Source: Oopsacas minuta
Lineage: Eukaryota > Porifera > Hexactinellida > Lyssacinosida > Leucopsacidae
Length of the DNA: 64,000 nucleotides
NCBI GenBank assembly: GCA_024704765.1
Contig: JAKMXF010000299.1
Span: forward strand, 558,001-622,000
Direction of reading: 5' to 3'
Shown here: one piece after another, positions 1 to 12,700 of the stretch
Position numbering within the stretch: position 1 is the first letter of the stretch
Layout: every line of letters begins with the position of its first letter
Notes under the pieces: generated by a model
Seen by the model: only the letters and a program-made list of their open reading frames with translations
Told to the model about the DNA's origin: nothing
The model's database searches: none
Position numbers and translations under genes: made by a program

Positions 1-766
1 TTAGATAACTATATTTGAAATTATTTCAGAATCAAATGATTAAACCCCATTTCTGTAACTTTTTTGTAATACAATTATACTCGTTTTTACTGATTGGAGT
101 TCCCAATTGTCTGTGATATCGGTGTACATGTGGTCGCTCTGCCACAGCTGTTATAAACTAATGATGTGGGATATACTTATTTGACCATTAAGCTGAAAGG
201 AGAAGGTCAGGAACTCCCGAACGTTAAGGTGATGTAATTACGTGTAACCATACGTAAGGCATTAATTGATAGGTCAGATACGTTGGAACAGTTTTAGGAA
301 CTATGTATTATAAATTCGTATATAGATATCGATTTAGCACTAATTAGTTTTCTAAGGATTTTGTTGTTAATGCACTTTCACGTGTTTGTCATTTGATGTA
401 CGTTTCATTTGAGGTGAATGCTAATCCTGAATTTATTAAGAATTAGAAACATTAATATGAGAACCCAGTACATATTTGAGTGTTCAGCAAGTTTTCTCTA
501 ATTGAGGACCCTATTTCGGTTACCATGGATAAAGGTGTAATCACTGTTAAGAAACAGAAAGTAGAAATCATAATGCTACTCTCGAAGAGATAATATATAT
601 ATATATGATATGAATGTTGTATGAAATTTTTCCATTCTGTAATATTAATTCTATTTGTTCTATAATTCATGTCTGAATTCACGTATTTCATTAAAATGTA
701 TTTATATTAATCTAGCAATTATTATATTACTCAAAGTATTCCTGTGGATGGATTAAATTTTCTTTA
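1..766. other. 5' flank of the RNF213 gene, no gene seen
   Basis: AT-rich sequence upstream of the RNF213 start codon. No convincing coding exon on either strand. A short TA run lies near 592-606. The core promoter and 5' UTR of RNF213 should lie here, but I cannot place a TATA box or initiator with confidence because the background is itself very AT-rich. Confidence 0.5.
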
Positions 767-3700
767 ATGTCGAAATATTGTCCAGATGATAAGTGCGGGT
801 TCTATGATAAATACCGTCGTGGATATCCTAATGTCAGAGCAAGAAATTGTCCTTACTGCGGTAAAGAATTAATACTGAAGAAACAAATAGAAGCTGCCCT
901 GGGTGCTAAAGATATTTATACTGTTGAAAATCTACTTGTTGATTTAACGGAAATTCCAGATAGTGACACATCTATATCCATTAATAAGGATGTTACTCCG
1001 ATTCCTTCAACTTCTACTAATGAACATCCAAACATCAAGACTGAGCCTCAAACACAGATAATAGATAAAGTTGTACATGACAAAGATAAACATACTGATA
1101 ATGAGAAAGACACGACTGATAAAGAAAAGATATCTGATAATATTCATTTACCTATGAAAGTAAAAGTGCTTTCAGATGAAAATCCGGCTGAAGAAGAGAA
1201 GAGAGATGAGGCAGTTGTTAGAAAAAGTGATAATAAAAGAAAGTGTCCAGATTCCAATTCACCTGAACTAAACCAGTCACAGAAGAAACAACGGACAAAA
1301 CAGAAGTTATCAGATTCTGAAAGTACTACTTCAGACACTACAAGAGGACATAAACCTATCGTACCATATTCTCCTATTACTGACTCATCAACAGATTCTG
1401 ATACAAATGAAATACCAAAGAATACAACTCAACCAAAGTCTGAACAAACCACAGATAAACTAACAGCTAGTAGCGTAGCTGAAGATAATAAAGATGAGAA
1501 GAAAAGGAAACGCGAGAAAGAGGAGGAAATAAGGGAGGCAGGATTAGACGTTGCTCCTCGTAAAAGTTTAAGGCTAGCGGACAAAGGTAGGTTAGAGATC
1601 TCAGAAAATCCTACTTCAGCAATCCCAGAAAGTGAAACTCCTTCTGTTAATATCCAATTTAAAACTTTAATTCTTAAAGAATTCTATTCTAAAATAGAGT
1701 CTATTCATCTTAAGATATTGTCCGAGAATATTGGTAATATGAAGAATAGTATAGAATTAACCAAGTTTACAGATGTTAAGTTATTGAGTGGTGAGTTTGT
1801 TACTCTCTGCGGTACTTTGAAATATCCGATATCCTCTATTAATTGTGGGTATATTTGGTTCCCCTACAGATATTGTTTAATTCATTCTGATGCAAATGAG
1901 AGTTTTGAAGATTTACACAATGAGTTAATCCATAATTACATGCGTTGTTTTAACTGGAAAGTTAACAAAACGTTAATTGATTCACTGAATAACAATACTT
2001 ACCTGCAATATGACATGATGATACTACCAGAGATTTCTAAAGATTCCACATTATTTGGATTATTCAAGAAAGCTTTTAACTTTTTCACAGGTTCTGATCG
2101 TGAATTTCCATTTAAAAATCTCAGCGAGAGAAGGTCAACTTCGTTACAAGTTTTACTACTCTCTAATTTCGATACAGAAAGCTCTCTATCTTATTACAAC
2201 CCTGGTCAATTTATTGATCAATTTATATTTCTAGTAGATGAATTGATAAGGTGTTATTTTACATATCCAGATAATGCTGTAGCTTTCTGGGAGTCTTATT
2301 CAAATAGATTCCATTTATCTCCAGAACATTTAATTAAGAAATTGGTTATTGATTGGATACAGGCTAGATGCGAGTACAATACTACAATAGATCTCAAATC
2401 CAAAGTTTATCATTTCTACCTCTCTTGTTATCTTATACAGCATTACAAACTCAATAATGAAGGTTTAAACTTGAAATTGATCGAAATGATCAAAGAATCA
2501 ATTGAACCGATTTTATCAGGGAATTATTGTATATTTGATAACATTATTCCTCTATCTACTGGTGAGGATCTACGAACTACTATATATATCTCAATTATAG
2601 AGTTCATCTTTAAAAGGTAATGAAAGGTATACATTATAAGCTACTATTAACTTTACTCCCAATATACCATTGTATTAACAATTTGACTGTAAATTCTATC
2701 AAATGGCATGAGTTGATATATGAAGATTTGGAATATTGGGGGTTTCCGGCTGATATTGAATCACCTTTCTCGCAAAAAACTATTGCTTTTGATGAAATCA
2801 AATCTGCTCTTTCATTAGTCAAATACGATTCGGTTCTTCCTTACAGTATTGTAATCTACGGACTACATGAATCAAATGCAAGGAAAATGTGTCAACACTT
2901 CCTCGAAGATCCACAACATCTTCCCTTATCTGCTCTTATGAGCGTTTTATTGTTCCGTTTCAATCGAAGTAGCCCTAAAAAAGACTTTAAGTTGATGACA
3001 GAAATTTTCAAATTTCTGAGTGCTGCATTCACAAACAAATCTCCAGTATTTGACTTCGATGAAATTAATCGTCTCAATTTCTTAACTCTCACTTACATAT
3101 CAAACACAATACAATATTTCAATCTTGAAAGCTTCAAACTATCTATAAAACTACTTTCTCAAGGTCTTTTATATTTTGATTCCAACTCAACTGATCCACT
3201 CCTAATTTCCACTGAAGATTTAAGTAAATTTTTCAATTCTGTTAAATTGTGGAATTCTCGGAATATTATCAAGGACAAAATGACATATAAAGATTACCTC
3301 AGTGAAGTGAACTTTTGGGAAGATTTTTTAAAAAAATATACTTTTCCAAAGTTAATTTCCTTACTTCATTTGATTGAAGAGTTTTTGGTTGATAGATTTA
3401 AGAGTAGTGAAATAAGGGACCAGTATATTATTGATATATTTCTGCAACTCCATAAGGAAAACAATTATTCTAATGTCCTTGAAGAAGTTTTTCTCAAAGA
3501 GCTCACTTCAAGGTTACATGCTATTGCACCTGGAGAAAAATCTACCTTTATTAATCAATTGTATGATCAATTATCAGATCCAGGACAACTGGAAAGAGTT
3601 ATCAATATTTTTAGTAAAATATTGCTTGATGAAAGGAGAGTATTTGAAGAGAATCAAATTCTTCATTTATTCACTTGGACCACTTGGGAAACATATTTTG

Positions 3701-6700
3701 GCTTACTAAATTTCAACATTAGTGAGGAGGTCATTTCAAAAGACGCTAAAAATATGCTAGACTCAGCTTTAGAACAATTCAAATTACTATGTTCGGACAT
3801 TAATACTTTAACCATAACATTTAATATTATGAAATTGATTAGTCAAAAGAAAAAATATTTCTTAAATCTCACAAAGATCAATTCTAAAATCGTAAACAAC
3901 AAACATATTGAACAAAACCTTGATGCCTGTTTGAACAGGTATAATTGGATATTAGACCAAAGAAACTTGTTGAAGCTCTTACACGACTTTTTAGAAAATT
4001 TCCCGAACATTAACAATGCCACTGTATCAGATTTTCTAGCAATCGACTTCGAAGTCAAGAGTCTCAGTGATATTTGTATCCCCAAAGGAACGTCATTTTC
4101 GTTTAGTCCCAATTCTATCCAAATAAATGAAATAGTTGGCTTCCCGAACTTAAAATCTCTTTGTCAAGTTTGTGATTCCTTACGCAACTCTAAAATTATC
4201 CTCAAAATTTTTAATAGGTTTATCGATGAAAAAGTAATTACATTACACACGCCTTTGGAAATTCAAGTATTCTTTGAAGAAATTTGGGAACCTGCTTGGG
4301 ATTCATGCATACAGATACTTCAACAGTTATCCGATGAATCCATTATAATATCAGACATGTGTGAGTACTTTGATAGCAGTCAAGATATTTTCATGATCAA
4401 AGCCGAGTTAAATCAACTTGAAGCTGGTTGTAAAAATTATCGGAGCGACTCACGCAAAGTAAAACACCTAAATAGTTGTGCTGATAAAATACTATTATAT
4501 TTCAATCTACAGCAATGCTCTGAGGCTGCGATTCTTATTAATAAGCTGAAAGATGCTCTCTCAATTAAAATGGAATATGACACGATCAAAAATCTAGAGA
4601 ATAGTAAGGATACCTTCTATAATGAAGAATTATCTAAAGTAAATGATAAGGTTGGCGGAATTAAAGCTGATCTCAGCAATCTAACAAAATCCAATCTCGA
4701 CGTTTTAGAGGCATTTATTGATAGAATTTCTTTTGTCAAGTGGATAAGAGATAACTTGAATGACTTAAACGAATTGAAAACCTTTGTTGACATATCTCTC
4801 ACTACATGTGGAGGTAATCCAGTGGATATTGACAGAATCACTTGTCTCAGTTCTGTATGTACCAATTTCGCTCCTCTCATATTTCGAATTAAAGAGAAGA
4901 CAAAATACAAAACGCTCATTGCTAGATGCAAAGAAGTCATTAGAAATGTTGAAAATAATAATGACTTAACGAAACTTCTCAGACAAGTAGGTAAGAGTGT
5001 GACGTTTTGGGAAGAAATGAAAAGATCCCATGGTTCGGTTGAGGAAACTACTTTAATGCAACTAAACAGTATTTTCAATTCTGGTAAGTTTTGTTTGAAG
5101 GTTGGAGAATCTCTTAATTTATGTGACATAGTAAGTCTGAGTGTTGAGAGAGAAGAGTACGATAATAGGATTTATAAATTGGAACAGTTGAACGATTTTC
5201 GTAGCAAAGTAATGCTTGTAGTCAGCAAATTTGAACAAAACACCCAGACGGACAGTTATGACAACTCTCAGCTATTTACTCATAAATTTGATTTGATATC
5301 TGAGATAGCAACTATTGTGATACAACTGATAGAAACTGGTTGCCAGAGTTTACATAATTATGAATTGACATCCAATGTTGCTGAAGATGTTCGTACATTA
5401 CTAGAAGAACGGTCAATATTGAGCAATAAACTCAAGAATTGGAGACAGAACCTCGAAGAAGCTCGCGATAAACATTATTTCCTGAACTATTACACTATCT
5501 CTCAGCTAGTATCTCTCCAGAAAGGAATTGTATCATTCACATCTGACAGAGAGGATTCTGACCTAGAACAGCTCTATCATTTACTTGGACTGATAAACCA
5601 AGAAGTCACGATGGAGGAAATACAGCAAGCATTAAAAGTAATTGGTATTAATTGTAACGATCGCAGCAAACGTATACATCTTGAATCAAGTTCAAAATCA
5701 AAACAGCATTTCTCCAGTCAGTCTTTACATTCAGTTATCAGAAATAAGCATCCTCACAAATACCCGGCCCATTCGATGGATACCACTGTATCAAGATCAT
5801 TTATTCAAACTATCCAAGATGAAATTGAATTCCCAAATACATTTTCTCTGACTGAGAAGGAGATAGCTGAATCTGTGAGTAAAGGTGGTGATATATCTTT
5901 AAACCTGACCATAAAAGGTATTATTGAATTGAAGAAAGATCAAAATCCAATTATTTCTGGTGAATCATTGTTAGACTGGTGTATATTAAATGAAACATTT
6001 GGTGACGTCAATCCAAATTTTGAAGTTTTAAATTCAGATACAGATGTTGTAAAAATCTCAACTTGTACAGAGATTCCATCTAATGAATCTAATACTGACT
6101 TCCATCAATTGGGCCTTTTTCTTGATAACATTTATCTTTCTTGTAAAACTAAAATTCGAGCAAAGAGAGAACTTCCTTTTTGCAATATGAAATCAGGCAC
6201 CCCGAATTTAGTGGTAGTACCTCCTCTTGACCTCTTCGAATTTGTGCTCTCTCTCTACGTTAGTGAAAATGATAAATTGCCATTGCCTTTTTATCATGAA
6301 GTTTTGATTTGTACAACCCATACCAAACTTGAAGAAATAGAGATATTTTGGAGACGATCAATGAAGATTCCTGATAACAAGAACATGTATCTCTTTTGCA
6401 TGATTGGAATTGAGAATTTGGATTACGATGTTGCAGTTCAAGCAGTGACTAAATTCAAATTTATTCAGCAAAAATTAAAATCAACAGAAGGGTACAAACT
6501 AGTATTAGTCTGCTCTGAAGAAAAAGAAGAATATTCTTACATGGCTGCTGCTTTTGAACAGTATAAGATACCTATTCTGACCACAATCTGCTCTGATGAT
6601 GTTAAACGTTTCATGACTCAGAGACTTTCTTTCCTCCCCCGATACAATACTTTGAATGGCAGAGCTGCATGGGAAGTTGATAAAGGGAGATACCGAGTTA

Positions 6701-9700
6701 GATTGGTAGTGTCAGATAGTGTAGGAGCAGGTAAGTCACTCTATATTTATAATCTAAAATCAGATATGCTAAATATGCGTGTGGTGAGTAATGAAGAGAT
6801 TGAACATGCAGCTGTGACTGTTGCTATACATGGAAAGGAAGCCTCTGAGGACAATCTAGCAGAACAGCTGCTGAAAAGTAGAATCTGTAAGCTGGAGCAC
6901 GGTGTAATGTTCCATATTGATGTCGCTTCCACCGTTCAGTTGAACTTAGAACCAATCTTCTTCAAATTGCTGTTATTGGGCAGCATCTGCAAGAGATCAG
7001 GTGAGTTGTGGCATTGTAGGAGTACTGATTATTACGTCATTGAGATGACACTAGCTTCTGGCCTGGGTGAAACGTTACAATTTACTAATCTTTACCCAAA
7101 AGTGCACTGTTTACAACCATATGAGGCACTGTATACTCAAGTAGATTCCAAGAAACAAACTATCGATTTAGAAGAATTAACTTGTGAAAAATATCAAAGA
7201 GTCAATGCTTACTTGCAACAGTTAGAAATTAGTCAGGAGTTTGGGAATTTCACATTTAACCCTTCTGAAACATTTCACCGAGTTGATCTACTTAACGCTT
7301 TGAGAATATTTCTAAAGTTCTGTGGAGTTTCTCGTCCATCATGGGCTGAAGTACGTAACTTCATAACTTTCCTTGATAAGCAACTTTCAGATTGTGACAA
7401 TTCAGATTATTGTAATGGTGTCATGGCTCAGGAGTGGAGAGGTTTCAAGAATTTTGTAGTTAAATTTATGATTAACATGTCGAGAGACTTTGCTACACCA
7501 TCTCTTAAGTCTGACTCAGAACAAAACTCTCATAACCCTTTGACCAAATTTGAAATAGCTGAGAGGCGAAGATGGGAAAATAACTCTCATCCATATATTT
7601 TCTTTCATCCTGACAGACATACAATGACATTCCTTGGATTTCACATATCAAATCAAGGAGATCTGATCGATTTTGATGATCCAACCGTTGTAATAGAGAG
7701 AAACATAATGCAACCTGGACTGGTTCAAATTCTTACTGCAAACAGGGTCGACCTGAAGGAAAATTATCATAGACTCGATAAAATAGAAAAAATAATGAAG
7801 ATTGCTGGCGTTATGGATATTGATTTGATAGCGGACCCCGATCCAGGATATGTTTTGACTCTAGACAATATGAGAAAGATTTTAGCTATTCTAATGCGAT
7901 TTCGATGCAATATACCTGTTGTGGTGATGGGGGAAACTGGTTGTGGGAAGACCCGTCTCATTCAGTTTATGTGCTCACTCCAAGCTTTGCAATATGGAAC
8001 CAAAAACATGTTGATACTCAAGGTACATGGTGGTACAACAGAGCTAGATGTAATCCAAATGGTAGAGGAAGCGGAGAATCTAGCAAAGAAGAATTTCAGC
8101 GAGCATAAAATCGACACGGTTTTGTTTTTTGATGAAGCCAATACTAGCCCTGCGATCGGGCTAATTAAAGAGATCATGTGTGACAGAAGGATGTATGGCA
8201 GGCACATCAGTAGCAACATTGGACTTCAATTCATTGCAGCGTGTAATCCTTACAGAAAACACACAAAAGAGATGCTAAACAAATTGAGTTGTGCTGGTCT
8301 TGGATTCTTCACTAAAGCAAGCCAGACCATGGACAGACTCGTAAATATCCCTCTTCGTGAGTTAGTTTATCGTGTAATGGATCTTCCTGCTAGTTTGGGT
8401 CCATTAGTGTGGGATTTCGGTCAGTTGAGCAGAAAGATAGAGAAGACGTATACAATGGAAATTATCATGAAACATCTAAAATCTAGTTCCATTGAATTTC
8501 CTTATGATGTGGTGAAGATGATATGCGAAGTTTTAGCTGGCGCACAGAACTACATGAGGAAGAGGAAGGATGAGTGTAGCTTTGTTAGTTTACGAGATGT
8601 GGAGAGGGCGATGCGAGTTATGATCTGGTTTTATTCTAATCTTCACCATTTCCAAAGTTCCTCAGATATGGACAATTCCCAACTTGATGAATATCAACAA
8701 AGTATTAAATATGTAAATGTAATTGATCCAAAGATAAATGGGATTGATCATGTAACATACAGTTTGATTCTTTCGTTGGCAGTTTGCTACAGAGCCAGGC
8801 TTCAAGAGAGAAAACAATTTGATAAAACTATTATCAAATTGTTTACAAGTCCTCTCACTGAATTTAATAATTACACAATAATTCATCAAGAAGTTGATAG
8901 GTGTCAACGATTGATATTAGAGGAAATGAGTGTAGGAGCCAATATCGCTCACAACAAGGCTCTCAAGGAAAATGTGTTTATGATGTTTGTATGTATTGAA
9001 CTGAAGATTCCTCTTTTCGTTATCGGTAAACCAGGTAGTTCAAAATCTCTTGCTAAATCAATAATATCCAACTCTATGCAAGGTAGTCGTAGTCCGGATG
9101 GAAGCATTCTTCAGAACTTCAAACAAATACAAATTATGTCATATCAATGTAGTCAGTTATCTACTGCAGATGGAATAATCGGAGTTTTCAAGAGTTGCAG
9201 AAGCTTACAAAGAAAGACGGGTAGCAACAAGTTTGCAGCGTGTGTAGTATTGGATGAAGTAGGTTTGGCGGAAGACTCACCACTGCTTCCTCTGAAGGTT
9301 CTTCATCCACTTCTTGAGGATAACAGTTATGGTTCTGAGGAGATTGAAAATGAACTCAATGAAAGCGACTTATTGAGCATGGAGATGAATGTGATGCGTG
9401 AAGAAACTCGTTCTGCTAAAGATGATGTTGATGATACGAAAGATCGCGTTGCATTTATTGGAATTTCTAACTGGTCTCTTGATCCCGCTAAAATGAACAG
9501 AGGCATAATGGTATCTAGAGGCGATCCAGACCTGGATGAATTGGTTGATAGTGCCAGAGGGATATGCCAATCCAAACGTGATACTGGACCAATAAATAAA
9601 AGTATAGAGAAGAGAATAAAGCATCTAGCTAATGCCTACCACAAACTGACTTCCAAAATGGTGAGTGAAAAATCGCGTGAGTACTTTGGATTGAGAGATT

Positions 9701-12700
9701 TCTACAGTCTCATCAAAATGCTTGTGTTCATCTGTCATGATGCTAACACGACTCTAAATCGAACTATATTACAACATGCTGTTAAACGAAATTTCGGTGG
9801 AGTGTCAGATGTGGATCCAGTGAAAGTATTTGAAGAGACCGTAAAATTGCCGAAAGGTGATAATGAAAAAGGTCCAAATTCCTCCCTACTTGGCTTGATA
9901 AGTGCAAATCTGACCAATCTCTCCCGCTCTTTCCACGGAGAAACTCGTTACCTTCTGTTGCTTACTGAAAATTATGCAGCTCTAAATATTTTATTGCATT
10001 CACCAGACATGTGGCCGAAGAAGGAATACGCGGAGGATATACGAGTGATTTTTGGGTCAAGCTTCCCCTGCGATCAGGAGTACTCTGTAGTATGTCGCAA
10101 TATCAATAGGATCAAGGTATGCATGGAAACTGGAAAAACCATCATTTTACTTAATCTTGAGAACCTTTACGAATCTCTTTACGACGCTCTCAATCAATAT
10201 TACATGGAGATGAATAATCAGCGGTATGTAGATCTTGGACTTGGAACTCATCGAATGAAGTGTCGAGTTCACAACGATTTCAAACTAATTGTTGTGGCAG
10301 ATAAAGAAACTGTGCAGGAGAGATTTCCCACTCCTCTCATTAATCGTCTCGAGAAGCATTTCCTTACCATGGCTACTGTTCTATCTAAAGAAGGCGTTTG
10401 TATATCAGAACTTTTATCAAACTGGGCTAAAGATTTTGCTACTCTTGATGATAGTCACTTTTTAGCTTTCCAAAGGAGATGCGACTTTAGCGAAGGAGAT
10501 TGTTTTATAGGTTTTCATAATGACACACCGTCTTCCATCGTTTTCCACGTGATGAAAGAAATGTATCCAGATGTTGAGGATAATGATAGGAGTGTAGATA
10601 GAGTAGCAGTGTTGGAGAGAAGTCAAACTATGCTATTGAAGATGGCAACTACAGATGCTGTTTTACGTGTGGAGAACAGTCATCTCTCATTCATTTCTGA
10701 ACGAATAACAACCGAATATTTCAAGCTACAACAAAGTAGTCTTGAAGAATATCTAAGACACATTTTGGATGATATATATGGAAATGAAACAGGAGCACAT
10801 CTTACACTGGCAACTACTCACTCACGACTTCTGACTGACAGAGATATAGGTCAATTGCGAGATCGCTTGTCTTCAGGAAGAGAATGTATTGACATTTCAA
10901 GTCTATCTCTTCAACAATTCCAGTCAGAACAGCAGTACACTCGAGAGATTCATGAGTTCTTGAGTAGGAGCCCAGAACTTAATAATAGAAAGATTTTGTT
11001 AATTCAGTGTGAGAAAGGAGCAGATAATGCTAAACTGATAGCTTGTGCTCGTCACAAAACAGTAGACGAATTGAAAGACTGGAAAGAAGAGAAATCTCAG
11101 TTTAGATTTGAGGTTTGTTTAATATTTTTGATTCAACTCTGTAGGGAAGCACATGGAAGTAAGTTTGTGAGTTTCTGTGGAGGGCCCTGGAACACTGTAC
11201 ATATTGATGATATCCGTTCTCTTGACTATACCGAACTACCGCCTATCTCTGATCTGAATGGTAAACAAATTTATGAATTATTTGGAGGAGACCAAATGGT
11301 GAGTTGTTTCTATATTCTTCAAGCTATAGTTGAGATGGAAGATTTTGCCAATAGCCAAAATCTTCCACACTTCTTCATGCAATATTTCTGTGTTTATATT
11401 TATTCGAAATCATAGAGGAGTAATGGACAGGTTGACCATCACTAAACAATTACCAATATTGAGATTTTTACTTATATATCTGCCAATTGTTCATGCATCT
11501 TGTTTATTTATCATTTACACCTGGCCAAGGGGATGTAGAAGTATTTTTTGGGTCTATAGATTAGCCCTCAAGACCCACTGTAGAGCCACCCCTGATTAAA
11601 GTAAGAAAATTCCATAGGTATGGCTATGTTTCTGAGTCTGGGTGGACAATTAATTTCTAGGGTGGACATTTGCCCAACCTATAGTGGCCCGGTGAGTCTA
11701 TAGTATATCGATCAATAGTATAATCCGACAGACTAAGAGCTTAAACTTGTAATGGAGTCAAGATTCTTTGTCAGTATTAAATTTCCAGTAATTTGTTTGG
11801 TCACATGAATATATTCGTGCCAATTGAGAAAGGATGTTGCCACACTCCTGAGACATTCTAGGATAACGCCTTTTGGGCTCAAATGTGCCCATATTTGAAA
11901 AGAATTCAATATTTAAAGTCAAATTGGAGAGGCTTGTATTTGTAGGGTTGAGGGTTCACTCTGTTATTTTGACATCTTTTACTTTTATGCGGTTAGATTC
12001 AATGAGTTTGCCATGTACATAGTGGAAGATGAGTACTAAGTTTTTCATCTGAGGCAGTGGAGTAGGACCCCGTAAATAGTTGGGGACTTCACAACTATAG
12101 CCTGAACAGAATTTTCCTCCGACTTAACTAATGACCCACTAATAATAAAAGCAAATTTGACAATTCAGGTAGTACTTACTCTAAAGTAGTTAAGGTATAT
12201 AATAATGATATTCCTTAATTTAGGCTTCTATGGCAAGTTTCATGCTTTTTATGAAAAATCGCACAATTCGATGATTTTTCAAGAGACCGATTTTTATCGA
12301 ATTAGTTCTGATATGGTGTTCACTGTTGTCTAAGTGCTTGTATATTCACGATTACGATAGTTGGGAAGAATTTTACCGAGACTGATCTCCGTACCTCTTG
12401 ATCACTCCGTTGTTGTTGGGTGGTTATTTCCTAGCGATAATGTCAGTGGGCGAAGCGTTTTTCTCGAATCAGTTAATCTATGAGCGTTCATTGCTGTCTC
12501 TATTTGTATCAGATCTCTGTTAGCAAATTCACTAATGAATTTTTTATATCTCGCTTAATCATTATCACCAACGAATGAACTCATTTCGCATGCGAATAGT
12601 CTTTACAATAACTTGACAAATCGGCTAAACCAAATTTGGCTCAAAGCTGCACTAGGGTGTGCATAAACTTTTTAAACAAGTGAATTGTGAAAACGCTTTC

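Noticed and set aside
452-691. 79-codon minus-strand reading frame upstream of RNF213
   Set aside because: Low-complexity AT-rich composition, no recognisable domain or splice context.
2606-2620. Programmed -1 frameshift at TTTAAAAGG
   Set aside because: The heptamer is not in the register required for a canonical slippery site, and splicing explains the frame change.
2620-2830. ATG at 2620 as the true start of a separate gene
   Set aside because: The predicted protein continues the same RNF213 N-terminal arm, and an in-phase 65-nt intron joins the frames. Kept only as a finding on possible reinitiation.
4617-5129. 170-codon minus-strand frame inside RNF213 exon 2
   Set aside because: It is the antisense shadow of a clearly coding exon.
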